Shown piece by piece: positions 42,274-50,900 of a stretch of 64,000 nt of DNA (position 1 is the first letter of the stretch; every line of letters begins with the position of its first letter). The stretch comes from Ralstonia sp. 25mfcol4.1 (GTDB lineage: Bacteria > Pseudomonadota > Gammaproteobacteria > Burkholderiales > Burkholderiaceae): positions 85,218-149,217 of the forward strand of contig NZ_FNJO01000012.1 of assembly GCF_900104095.1 (NCBI RefSeq), read 5' to 3'. The translations under genes and the position numbers were made by a program. The notes under the pieces were generated by a model that was not told the origin of the DNA, made no database searches, and saw only the letters and a list, made by a program, of their open reading frames with translations.

Positions 42274-43212
42274 TCAGACGCCCGCGATCATCCCGAGCAG
42301 CGCACGCGACAACGGGCTGTCGTCCCGCATCAGGTCGTCCATCGCATTGAAGTGATGACGGCCCGGCAGCGCGATATCGTCACGCGCGTTGTCCGGCCAT
42401 GCCGCGCGGATCAGCGCGTGCTGGCGCTGGTACTCGCTGGATTCCAGCTCGCCCACCGCGGTGATCAGCGGCGCGTCGGTCGCCGGCACCATGAACGCCG
42501 GCGACAGGCGCGCCACATCGGCTTCGCTGAGCTGCAGGTCGGCCTGCAGGAAATCGGCGCGGCGCAGCGGTTCCAGGTCGTAAAGGCCGCTGATCGACAG
42601 CCCGCCCTTGATCAGGTCGATCGGCAGGTCGTCCGCGAACTGCGGCCAGAGCGCGGCCATCAGCATCGTCACCAGATGCCCGCCCACCGAATGGCCGGCC
42701 AGGAAAATGCGGTGGCGATCGTGGCCAAGCCGGTCGGCCTCGCGATACAGCCAAGCCACCGATTGCATGACCTGCCACACGATGGTTTCCACCGTCACCG
42801 TCGGGCACAGCGCGTAGTTGACCACCGCCACCGACACCCCGCGCCGCGTGGGCACGCTGGCGACAAAGCTGTGGTCGCGCTTGTCCAGCGCACGGTAATA
42901 GCCGCCATGCAGGAACACCAGTAGCGGAGGCGCATCGTCATCGCGCAGCGACGCCGGAAAGTAATCGAGCGTTTCCGTGTCGGCAAGTGGCGAATTCGCA
43001 TCGCCATAGGCCAGGTTCTCGAAATACGTCACCATGCCGGCCCGCACCAGTGCCGAATCCGCCGCCCAACGCGCCATGTGAACGGCGTTGTCCGGCACAT
43101 TGGCGCGATTGTTATAGGCCTGGGCGTAGAAGGCTGGGTCTTGCGAGGGCAAGGCCGCCAGCGCGGCAAGGCTGGCGGTGGGCGTGGCATCGAGGGTCGG
43201 CTGGGCAGACAT
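42274..43212 (-). CDS. Alpha/beta hydrolase (BD-FAE / arylformamidase-like)
   Basis: A 312-residue esterase-like protein with HGGYY (102-106, oxyanion hole), nucleophile elbow GHSVG (serine 175) and a C-terminal PGRHHFNAMDDL supplying the histidine. The HGGYYR and GHSVGGHL pattern is close to arylformamidase (KynB-like) and BD-FAE esterases. Single gene; substrate not known. Confidence 0.85.
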   Translation of the reverse strand: MSAQPTLDATPTASLAALAALPSQDPAFYAQAYNNRANVPDNAVHMARWAADSALVRAGMVTYFENLAYGDANSPLADTETLDYFPASLRDDDAPPLLVFLHGGYYRALDKRDHSFVASVPTRRGVSVAVVNYALCPTVTVETIVWQVMQSVAWLYREADRLGHDRHRIFLAGHSVGGHLVTMLMAALWPQFADDLPIDLIKGGLSISGLYDLEPLRRADFLQADLQLSEADVARLSPAFMVPATDAPLITAVGELESSEYQRQHALIRAAWPDNARDDIALPGRHHFNAMDDLMRDDSPLSRALLGMIAGV

Positions 43213-43311
43213 GGCTCTCGGCTCCGGTGAAGTCGCGGCGACACGGCATGGGACGGTTGCGCGCTATCCTACCGCAACTGCCAGGGCACCCACTTTTCAG
43301 CGAATTCGCGT

Positions 43312-43686
43312 ATGGTCGTCAAGCGCCGGCTGCGCGCCGGCAAGGCTCCACAGCTGGGGCCACCCGAAGTCGGGCTCGATCCGGAAACCGGTCGGGACCA
43401 TGCGCGCTGTCCGCTGTGCGGGCGGACCCTGCTCGACGACGCCAGCACCGACCTGCACCACCCCGTACCCCGCAGCCGGGGCGGGCGCGCGGTCATCGCC
43501 ATGCATCGCGTCTGCCATCAGAAGATCCATTCGGTCTTCACCGAAATCGAACTGGCCACGACCTACCACGACTGGGATGCACTGCGCGCCCACCCGGCCA
43601 TGGCCGATTTCATCCGCTGGATCGCCCGCAAGCCCCCGGGCTTCTACGACCGCAGCCGTACCACCAACGCCCGGCGCGGACGCTAG
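43312..43686 (+). CDS. Small HNH endonuclease-domain protein
   Basis: A 124-residue protein with a zinc-type HNH core: CPLCG (33-37), DLHHPVPRSRGG (48-58) and MHRVCHQKIH (64-73). The basic N-terminus (MVVKRRLRAGK) may help DNA contact. It stands alone upstream of tRNA-Leu. Its family is common as an orphan in beta-proteobacteria; no restriction or phage genes are next to it. Confidence 0.85.
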   Translation: MVVKRRLRAGKAPQLGPPEVGLDPETGRDHARCPLCGRTLLDDASTDLHHPVPRSRGGRAVIAMHRVCHQKIHSVFTEIELATTYHDWDALRAHPAMADFIRWIARKPPGFYDRSRTTNARRGR

Positions 43687-43727
43687 GCGCCTGCCCGGCC
43701 GCGCCATCCGACGGGGTCGTCCGCTGG

Positions 43728-43756
43728 TTGTCCGGGCAGTGGAATTGCGGCATAAT
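43728..43756 (+). promoter_or_regulatory. Promoter for tRNA-Leu
   Basis: TTGTCC, 17 bp, CATAAT, about 50 bp upstream of the mature tRNA 5' end. Confidence 0.6.
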
Positions 43757-43806
43757 CGGCGGTTCATCAGCGCGCGATGTGCATTTCCGCTCATCGCCAA
43801 GCCCAT

Positions 43807-43891
43807 GCCCGGGTGGTGAAACAGGTAGACGCAGGGGACTCAAAATCCCCCGCCGCAAGGCGTGTCGGTTCGAGTCCGACCCCGGGCACCA
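43807..43891 (+). tRNA. tRNA-Leu (CAA)
   Basis: 85-nt class II tRNA. Acceptor arm GCCCGGG/CCCGGGC, anticodon stem GGGGA/TCCCC with loop CTCAAAA (anticodon CAA), a long variable arm, T-arm GGTTCGAGTCC and an encoded CCA. It reads UUG codons. Confidence 0.96.
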
Positions 43892-43984
43892 GATTTTCTT
43901 CAGACGCTTTTTCCGACTGCTTCCGGCTGCTTCTCTGGCGCCTTCCGCCAGCAGCTTCCCCCTCGCCGCAGTGCCTGGACTCCC

Positions 43985-44755
43985 CTAGCCCAACGCCCGA
44001 TACCGCGTCAGCAGGATATCCGCCGATTTCAGTGCCGTCGACAGGTCCGTCGGGTCCAGCAACGGGGCGGCTTCGTTGAGTCGCCAGGCTTCGGCGCGGC
44101 CGGGATGAACCGAGACCTCGGTCAGTCCGTGCGGCAACGCCTCCGGCAAGCGGTTCGCCCACGAGTCGTCGCATTGGTCCACCGCGCAGTAGTAGTCGGT
44201 GCACATCATTCCCCAGAACGGGATCGTGAATACGTTGTTGACCACGCGCCGTTTGCCGTTCGGGTTCAGGAACAGGTTCTGGGGCCGGCGCACCCATGTC
44301 AGGCCGGCGCGGCGCATTTCCTGGCGCAGCGAATAGATGACACTCGGAAACTTGTGCAGGTGGCCGTGGCTGTCGACATGGGTCACCTCCACGTGGTGAT
44401 CTCGCAGTTCCTCCACTTGCAGGCGGAATTCGCGGCGGAGGTCGGCGGTGGTCAGCATGCCGACCAGGGCCGCGTAACGCTGGTCCGGGCTCGCGCGAAA
44501 GGCGCCGGGCTCATCGCACAGCGATGTGTCGGGGTCCGGCGCCACGGGCCGGAAGCCATCGACGATATTGAAATGCAATCCGAACGAAAATCGCTTGCGG
44601 TTCTGCCGGGCATAGTCGTAGGCCAGCGCGGACGCGTCGCAGCCCACCATGATCGTGGCGCTGGTCAGCAGGCCCGCCTCGAAGCAATCCACCGTCGTAT
44701 TGAAGGTTTCTCGATCAAGACCGAAATCATCGGCATTGATGATCAGGCTTCGCAT
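43985..44755 (-). CDS. ChbG/HpnK (YdjC-like) carbohydrate deacetylase
   Basis: A 256-residue protein of the YdjC deacetylase family. The metal-binding motif is NADDFG (7-12), and VTHVDSHGHLHKFP holds the two further histidines. The start MRSLIINADDFGL is chosen over an upstream Arg-rich frame. Relatives deacetylate chitooligosaccharides or hopanoid/lipid sugars; substrate here is open. It stands alone, with tRNA-Leu downstream on the other strand. Confidence 0.85.
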   Translation of the reverse strand: MRSLIINADDFGLDRETFNTTVDCFEAGLLTSATIMVGCDASALAYDYARQNRKRFSFGLHFNIVDGFRPVAPDPDTSLCDEPGAFRASPDQRYAALVGMLTTADLRREFRLQVEELRDHHVEVTHVDSHGHLHKFPSVIYSLRQEMRRAGLTWVRRPQNLFLNPNGKRRVVNNVFTIPFWGMMCTDYYCAVDQCDDSWANRLPEALPHGLTEVSVHPGRAEAWRLNEAAPLLDPTDLSTALKSADILLTRYRALG

Positions 44756-45415
44756 GTTCCGGTTCTCCGTTCGTGTCCGTTCGCGTTTCCACCAGCCGGC
44801 GCGCGGTCCGCTACCGCCCCGCCCGTGCGCTGGCCGCCGAAATACGGAAATGGAGCCTGATGCAAAGCGCGCCAAATCATCACTTGCCCCTCGGCCTCAC
44901 GGCCGTTCCATTCCCGGTGTCCACAGCAACGTCGTTGGTGTTCTAATTGTTCTGGTCTTGATACATTCAATACCGCCATGAATGTATCTTGCGGCAACGT
45001 TAACGCTGGATTATGTGCGGTACCGCTCCTAACCGGCCGGCTCCCGCCATCGCGCGCGTCGCAGAACATTGATACGGTTCGGGCTGGCCCGAAAATGCCA
45101 GAGATGCCGGAACCGCGCGACCGGAACAAACCAACGATTCCGATGGTGCCACGCGCTATTGGCGCCACTGACGATTCTCAGGGTAGTCAACCCAGGCCGT
45201 TTGAACCGTTCGTTCGCGACGTGGCAATGTGCGGTTTCTCACATAACTGCCCACCTCACGCCACACTGGCCGTATTTGTTCTGCCCGTTGCCACCGCGAC
45301 ATCACCTTACACCGCCTTGCCCTGTCAGACGTACTCCACTGGCGGCCATGCAATCGCTTGCTTATGCTTCTTGCCTGCGCCTCCATAACAACGACCGACC
45401 ATCAGGGAATCGAAG
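44756..45415. other. 660-bp intergenic region without a recognised gene
   Basis: Several overlapping frames of 76-141 codons exist, but none resembles a known family or has a good ribosome-binding site. The only clear structure is the GATACATTCA / TGAATGTATC inverted repeat at 44960-44988. Confidence 0.6.
44960..44988. repeat. 10-bp inverted repeat, operator-like
   Basis: GATACATTCA (44960-44969), 9-bp spacer, TGAATGTATC (44979-44988), perfect arms in an AT-rich patch about 205 bp upstream of the ChbG-like start. Confidence 0.75.
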
Positions 45416-46165
45416 ATGAATCGTTATATTGCTACGGCGGCCGCCATCGGCTGCGCAACGCTGCTCGCCGGCTGTGCCGGCGCCGACATGAACAGTCTGA
45501 GCCAGGCGGGTGGCAGCCTGTTCAGCGCCGCCACGCTCACGGACGCCAACGTCAAGCAACTGTCCGACCAGTCCTGCGCCGACATGGACAAGAAGAACAC
45601 GGTCGCCGCGGCGGACAGCACGTATGCGAAACGGCTGGTGAATATCATGAACGGCCTGCAGAACACCGGGCTGCCGCTCGATGCCAAGGTCTATATGACC
45701 AAGGACATCAACGCGTGGGCCATGGCCAACGGCTGCGTGCGTGTCTACAGCGGCCTGATGGACCTGATGACCGACGACGAGGTGCGCGGCGTGCTGGGCC
45801 ACGAAATCGGCCACGTGGCGCTGGGGCATACCAAGAAGGCCATGCAGGTGGCCTATGCCGCAGCGGCCGCGCGCGGCGCGCTGGGTTCCACCGGCTACGC
45901 CACGCTGACGGCGCTATCGACATCGCAGATCGGCGAACTTGGCGAAACCTTTGTCAATGCGCAATTCTCGCAGCGCCAGGAAAGCGAGGCGGACGACTAC
46001 TCGTACAACCTGCTGACGAAGAATGGCGCCAACCGGCAGGCGCTGGTCACCGCCTTCCAGAAGCTGGCCAAGCTCGATGGCGGCCAGTCGGGCCTGCTCA
46101 GCTCCCACCCGGGCTCCGACGCGCGCGCCAAGCATATCCAGGACCGGATCAACAGCGGCAAGTAA
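45416..46165 (+). CDS. M48 metalloprotease lipoprotein (LoiP/YcaL-like)
   Basis: A 249-residue envelope protease. The signal ends in lipobox LAGC (C20), so it is probably lipid-anchored by Lgt. Zinc site HEIGH is at 129-133 with downstream QESEADDYSYNLL. The C-terminal LLSSHPGSDARAKHI is typical. Asp or Ala at +2/+3 of the mature protein (CAGAD) leaves sorting uncertain. Likely function is quality control of outer-membrane or periplasmic proteins. Confidence 0.9.
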   Translation: MNRYIATAAAIGCATLLAGCAGADMNSLSQAGGSLFSAATLTDANVKQLSDQSCADMDKKNTVAAADSTYAKRLVNIMNGLQNTGLPLDAKVYMTKDINAWAMANGCVRVYSGLMDLMTDDEVRGVLGHEIGHVALGHTKKAMQVAYAAAAARGALGSTGYATLTALSTSQIGELGETFVNAQFSQRQESEADDYSYNLLTKNGANRQALVTAFQKLAKLDGGQSGLLSSHPGSDARAKHIQDRINSGK

Positions 46166-46175
46166 CGCCGCACGG

Positions 46176-46200
46176 CGGTACCGTGGCGAACACGGTACCG
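46176..46200 (+). terminator. Hairpin after the M48 lipoprotein gene
   Basis: CGGTACCGTG, loop GCGAA, CACGGTACCG: perfect 10-bp stem 10 bp after the stop codon. No T-run, so it is a weak terminator candidate. Confidence 0.45.
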
Positions 46201-46428
46201 CTGCCGCGGCTCCCCCCTTTACCGGCGCCCCCCTGCACCGGCAAAGGGGCGTGGCTCCCTCCCCTCCCGCCTTTCCGCCCACTTCCAGACATAGCCGTTT
46301 GTTTGATTGCGTTTAATACGCGTTCAAAAGCTTTCAGTACGCGCCAATGCGCCCGGTGCGGATAATGCCTCACGCCTGCGGGCTCTCCGCTGGCTTGCCA
46401 TGAGCCATAGGGAGGCTTGCGCCGCGTC

Positions 46429-48132
46429 ATGGAGTCCGTTTCCGCCCTGCTTGCCGGACAACCGGAGATTGCGCTGTTCCTGGCACTGGCCGTCGGCCAT
46501 GCGGTAGGCGCGATCCGCTTCGGACCGTTTCAGCTTGGCGGCATCTGCGGCACGCTGATTGCATCGCTGGTCATCGGCCAGAGCGGTGTGCGGCTGGACG
46601 ACGATGTCAAGAACGTGGCCTTCGCCGTGTTCATCTTTGCGCTCGGTTTCACGGGCGGACCTCAGTTTTTCGCCAATGTCGCGCGCGAATGGCGGATCGG
46701 CGTGCTGTCGCTGGTCGAGGTGTTCGTATTGCTCGCGTTGCTGGCCCTGGCGGTGCCCCTGCTGCATCTGGACCCCGGCACGGCGTCGGGCCTGCTGGCC
46801 GGCGCGGCGACCGAATCGGCAGTGATCGGCACGGCCTCCGAAGCCATCGCGCGGCTCGACCTGTCGGCCGACGCCATCCGCGTGCTGCAGACCAATATCG
46901 TCACGGCCTACAGCGTGACCTACCTGTTCGGGCTCATCGCCATCGTCCTGTTCACCAGCCAGCTGGCACCCTTTCTGCTGCGTCAGAATCTGCGCGAATC
47001 GGCCAACCAGCTTTGGCTGAAGCTTGGCGGGCAGAACGACATGGCCGACAACCAGATGACGGCGCTGCCGATGATCGTGGCGCGCGTGCTGCGCGTGGAC
47101 CATATGGCTGGCAGGACCGTCGTGGAAGCCGAGCATGAAGTGGCACTCGGCGTCACGATCCGGCGCATTCGGCGCGACGGCAATACCTTCCGCCCCGCAC
47201 CCGAAGACGTGCTGCGCAGCGGCGACATCGTGCTGGCCGTGGGCCGGCGCGACGCGATGGTGCCGTTTGCCGCCGCCGTCGGCCCCGAGATGCCCGAGGA
47301 GCCCGGCATGGACGCCGTGGTGCAGGCAGAACTGTCGGTGCTGCTGACGCGCCGCGAAGTGATTGGCGTGTCGCTGGCGCGGCTGCGCCAGAGCGTGGAT
47401 GTGGGCATGGGCCGCGGCGTCTATGTGTCGCGCATCACGCGCATGCAGCATGCGGTGCCGATCCTGCCCGAGACCGTGCTGGAACGCGCCGACGTCGTCA
47501 CGCTGTCCGGCCCCGACGAGGCCCTGCAACGCGTGGTGCCCGAACTGGGCTATCCGGTCATCCCCACGATCCGCACCGATTTCGTTTTCCTGGGCATCGG
47601 CGTGCTGCTTGGCATGCTGATCGGCTCGTGGAGCGTCAAGGTGGGCCAGGCCGACCTGACGCTGGGCGTGGGCGGCGGATGCCTGGTGTCGGGCCTGGCC
47701 TTCGGCTGGCTGCGCGCACGGCTGCCGGTGATGGGCTCGCTGCCGGCGCCCGCGGCCGAGATCCTCAAGGACTTCGGGCTGGCCACGTTCATCGCCGCCG
47801 TGGGCTTGTCGGCCGGCCCCGACGCGCTGCGGCTGGTGCAGAAGTTCGGCCTGATCCTGCCCCTCGCGGGCGTGCTGATATCGATCATCCCGGCGGCCAT
47901 TTCGCTGTATATCGGTCATCGCTGGCTGAAGCTCGACATGCCGATCCTGCTCGGCGCGGTGGCCGGCCAGCATTGCAGCACCCCCACGATCATGGCGCTC
48001 ACCAACGCCGCGGGCAACGGCACGCCCGTCATCGGCTACACGATCACCTACGCCATCTCCAACGTGCTGCTGCCGTTGCTCGGACCGATCGCCGTGGCGA
48101 TGGCCGGCGCGCTGGCATCCGCACCGCAGTAG
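46429..48132 (+). CDS. Aspartate:alanine-exchanger family transporter, copy 1
   Basis: A 567-residue AAEx (AspT/YidE) family antiporter with two Asp-Al_Ex membrane halves (about 1-180 and 385-565), separated by two RCK_C-type cytoplasmic domains (about 205-375, with the VLRSGDIVLAVGRRDAM and VLERADVVTLSG turns). GAATESAVIGTASEA and CSTPTIMALTNAAGNGTPVI mark the pseudo-repeat pore segments. The ATG 13 bp after GGGAGG is taken; a TTG is at 46417. Exchanged acids are unknown. Followed after 79 bp by a paralogue. Confidence 0.88.
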   Translation: MESVSALLAGQPEIALFLALAVGHAVGAIRFGPFQLGGICGTLIASLVIGQSGVRLDDDVKNVAFAVFIFALGFTGGPQFFANVAREWRIGVLSLVEVFVLLALLALAVPLLHLDPGTASGLLAGAATESAVIGTASEAIARLDLSADAIRVLQTNIVTAYSVTYLFGLIAIVLFTSQLAPFLLRQNLRESANQLWLKLGGQNDMADNQMTALPMIVARVLRVDHMAGRTVVEAEHEVALGVTIRRIRRDGNTFRPAPEDVLRSGDIVLAVGRRDAMVPFAAAVGPEMPEEPGMDAVVQAELSVLLTRREVIGVSLARLRQSVDVGMGRGVYVSRITRMQHAVPILPETVLERADVVTLSGPDEALQRVVPELGYPVIPTIRTDFVFLGIGVLLGMLIGSWSVKVGQADLTLGVGGGCLVSGLAFGWLRARLPVMGSLPAPAAEILKDFGLATFIAAVGLSAGPDALRLVQKFGLILPLAGVLISIIPAAISLYIGHRWLKLDMPILLGAVAGQHCSTPTIMALTNAAGNGTPVIGYTITYAISNVLLPLLGPIAVAMAGALASAPQ

Positions 48133-48211
48133 CTGTGTCCGGCCCGCCGGGGGCCATGAGCGCCCGCGCATGGGCCGCCGTCACCTGTGTCACGCCTTAC
48201 AGGAGTTCCAT

Positions 48212-49897
48212 ATGGATTGGTTGCACGCCATCTTCCAGAAATCGCCCGAGTCGGCGCTGTTCCTGTCGCTGGCCATCGGGTATGCCATCGGCAAGCTGAC
48301 CTTCGGCAAATTCCAGCTGGGTGGGGTTGCCGGGTCGCTGCTTGCGGCGGTGATCATCAGCCAGGTGGGCGTCGAGATCGACAACGGCGTGAAGGCCGTA
48401 ATGTTCGCGGTCTTCATCTACGCGGTGGGCTATGAAAGCGGCCCGCAGTTCTTCAACTCGCTGAACCGCAATTCTCTGCGCGAGATCGCGATGGCCGTCT
48501 TCATGGCCGTGGCGGGGCTGGTGACCGTGGTGGTGCTGGCCAAGCTCTTCCATCTCGACAAAGGGATCGCGGCGGGCCTGGCCGCCGGCGGCATGACGCA
48601 GTCGGCCATCATCGGCACGGCCGGCGACGCCATCACCAAGCTCGGCCTGCCGCCCGACCAGGTGAAGACGCTGCAGGCCAACGTGGCCATCGGCTATGCG
48701 GTGACGTACGTGTTCGGATCGCTGGGCGCCATCATCGTCTGTGTGAATATCCTGCCGCGCTTCATGCGCACGGACCTCAAGTCGGATGCGAAGAAAGTCG
48801 AGGCGGCCATGCACGGCGGCCTGCCGCAGTTCGGCCCGGGCCAGGCCGGCGCGCTGCCCCGGCTGGTGGGCCGGCTGTTCCGCGTGACGGCTGCCGCAGG
48901 CAAGACCATCAAGGACATCGAGATCGGCGGCGAAGACCTGGTCACCGTGGAAAAGCTCCAGCGGGGCGGCAAGCCGATCGACGTCACACAGGACACCGTG
49001 CTCGAAGCCGGCGACCTGGTGCTGCTGGTGGGCCGGCGCGACGCCATGGTGCCCACCGCGCTGGTGATCGGCGACGAAGTGGCCGACGCCGAAGGCATGG
49101 GCATGGTCATGCAGACGCGCCGCGCCGTGTTCACGCGCCCCGGCCTCAACAACAAGCCGCTGGGCGAGATCGTGGCCAATATCAGCCGCGAGATGCGCCA
49201 TGGCGTGTACCTGGAGCGGATCGAGCGATACGACCACGCACTGCCGATCCTGCCCGACCTGAAGCTCCAGCACGGCGACATCATCACGTTCTACGGCACC
49301 CCGGCCGACACCCGGCGTGCCGCCGAGCGCGCCGGCTATGAACTGGTACCGAGCGAGAAGACCGACTTCGTCTACTTTGGCGCCGGCGTGCTGGTGGGCC
49401 TGCTGATCGGGTTGCTGGTGGTGCGCATCGGGTCGATTCCGCTGACGCTGGGCGCGGGCGGCGGCGCGCTGCTGTCGGGCCTGGTATTCGGCTGGGCGCG
49501 CTCCAAGCATCCGATGTATGGCGCGATGCCGACGGCGGCCTGCCAGTTGCTGAAGGACTTCGGCCTGGCCGCGTTCGTGGCCATCGTGGGCATCAACTCG
49601 GGACTTCAGGCCGTCGACACCCTGCGCCATAGCGGTTTGACGATTTTCCTGCTCGGCGCCGTGGTCACGCTGCTGCCGCTGTTCCTGACGATGCTGTTCG
49701 GCCGCTACGTGCTCCGGTACGACAACGCCGCGCTGCTGGCCGGTGCGCTGGCCGGATCGCGCAGCGCCAATCCGGCTTTCGGCGGCATCCTGGACAAGGC
49801 CGAAAGCCCCGTGCCGACCGTGCCGTTCGCCATCACCTATGCGCTGGCCAACGTGTTGCTGACACTGCTCGGCCCGCTCGTCGTCGGGCTTGTCTGA
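48212..49897 (+). CDS. Aspartate:alanine-exchanger family transporter, copy 2
   Basis: A 561-residue paralogue of the previous gene with the same layout: membrane half, two RCK_C-type domains (VLEAGDLVLLVGRRDAM; LKLQHGDIITFYG), membrane half. Pore segments are GGMTQSAIIGTAGDAITKLG and AGSRSANPAFGGILDKAE, different from copy 1, so the two may carry different substrates or act as a pair. AGGAG 6 bp before the ATG. A strong terminator follows. Confidence 0.9.
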   Translation: MDWLHAIFQKSPESALFLSLAIGYAIGKLTFGKFQLGGVAGSLLAAVIISQVGVEIDNGVKAVMFAVFIYAVGYESGPQFFNSLNRNSLREIAMAVFMAVAGLVTVVVLAKLFHLDKGIAAGLAAGGMTQSAIIGTAGDAITKLGLPPDQVKTLQANVAIGYAVTYVFGSLGAIIVCVNILPRFMRTDLKSDAKKVEAAMHGGLPQFGPGQAGALPRLVGRLFRVTAAAGKTIKDIEIGGEDLVTVEKLQRGGKPIDVTQDTVLEAGDLVLLVGRRDAMVPTALVIGDEVADAEGMGMVMQTRRAVFTRPGLNNKPLGEIVANISREMRHGVYLERIERYDHALPILPDLKLQHGDIITFYGTPADTRRAAERAGYELVPSEKTDFVYFGAGVLVGLLIGLLVVRIGSIPLTLGAGGGALLSGLVFGWARSKHPMYGAMPTAACQLLKDFGLAAFVAIVGINSGLQAVDTLRHSGLTIFLLGAVVTLLPLFLTMLFGRYVLRYDNAALLAGALAGSRSANPAFGGILDKAESPVPTVPFAITYALANVLLTLLGPLVVGLV

Positions 49898-49974
49898 GGG
49901 TTGTCCCGGACCACAATGTGACCGAAAATCAAGGAACCACTACGAACTGCAAGGGGAGCGTCATCGCAGCAAAC

Positions 49975-50019
49975 CGGCCCGTCTGTGGCATCGAATTGCC
50001 ACAGACGGGCCGTTTTTTT
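49975..50019 (+). terminator. Intrinsic terminator after the AspT-family pair
   Basis: Perfect 15-bp stem CGGCCCGTCTGTGGC / GCCACAGACGGGCCG, 8-nt loop, then seven T. On the minus strand it could also stop the hut operon after hutG, but with a poor U-run. Confidence 0.93.
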
Positions 50020-50036
50020 GCCGAAGCGCCGCGGTA

Positions 50037-50858
50037 TCAGCGCGCTTCCACGAACGCCAGCACCGTTTCCAGCATCTGGCGGATGGCCGGCTGCACGTTG
50101 GCGGCCTTTGCCGGGTCGTACGCGAACGGGTACACCTCTTCCATGTACGACGACTGCGTCAGTTCCAGCTGGATGGCATGCACGCCGTCCGCCGGGTTGC
50201 CGTACTGGCGCGTGATGTAGCCGCCCTTGAAGCGGCCGTTGAGCACGGCCGTATGGTTCGGCACCGCCTGCGCGATCTTGACCACATCGGCTGCCAGGCC
50301 GGTGTCGCAGCTCTTGCCGTCGGCCGATCCCAGGTTGAAGTCGGTGAGCTTGCCTTCGAAGAAGCGCGGCAGCACCGAGCGGATCGAATGTGCGTCCCAC
50401 AGGCCGATCGTGCCATGCTCGGCGCGCAGGCGCGCCAGTTCTTCCTGCAGCGCGTTGTGATACGGATGCCAGACCGCGCCACGGCGCAGCGCGATTTCCG
50501 CGTCGTCGGGGGCGTCGGCGCCGTCGGCGTACACCGGCGTCTTGTCGAACGTATCGACCGGGCACAGGCCCGTGGTGTCCTGGCCCGGGTACAGGTTGGC
50601 GTTGTCGGGCGGACGGTTCAGGTCGATCACGTAGCGCGAGTGCGTGGCCATCAGGATCGACGCGCCCAGTTCGCGGGCAAAGTCGTACAGGCGGTCCATG
50701 TGCCAGTCGGTATCGGGCACGGTGCGCGCCTCGGGCGTCAGGCGCTCGGCCAGGCCGGCGGGGACGTAGGTGCCGACGTGCGGCATCGACACCAGCAACG
50801 GGCGGGTGCCGCGATGCAGCGTGAAAGCGGGAATATCGGTGGTGAAGGAGGAGGACAT
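50037..50858 (-). CDS. hutG: N-formylglutamate deformylase
   Basis: Last step of the five-step histidine path: N-formylglutamate to glutamate and formate. The 273-residue protein belongs to the N-formylglutamate amidohydrolase family, with LLVSMPHVGTYVP, RYVIDLNRPPDN, HNALQEELARLRAEHG and GLWDAHSIRS. It is the end gene of the hut operon, 42 bp after hutF. Confidence 0.93.
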   Translation of the reverse strand: MSSSFTTDIPAFTLHRGTRPLLVSMPHVGTYVPAGLAERLTPEARTVPDTDWHMDRLYDFARELGASILMATHSRYVIDLNRPPDNANLYPGQDTTGLCPVDTFDKTPVYADGADAPDDAEIALRRGAVWHPYHNALQEELARLRAEHGTIGLWDAHSIRSVLPRFFEGKLTDFNLGSADGKSCDTGLAADVVKIAQAVPNHTAVLNGRFKGGYITRQYGNPADGVHAIQLELTQSSYMEEVYPFAYDPAKAANVQPAIRQMLETVLAFVEAR

Positions 50859-50900
50859 CTTGTCTCGGGGCTGCTTTGTATGGGGCGGGTTCGGAACCCT

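Noticed and set aside
44978..45388. 136-codon frame in the intergenic region
   Set aside because: No recognisable domain, no good ribosome-binding site, and it overlaps other equally weak frames on both strands.
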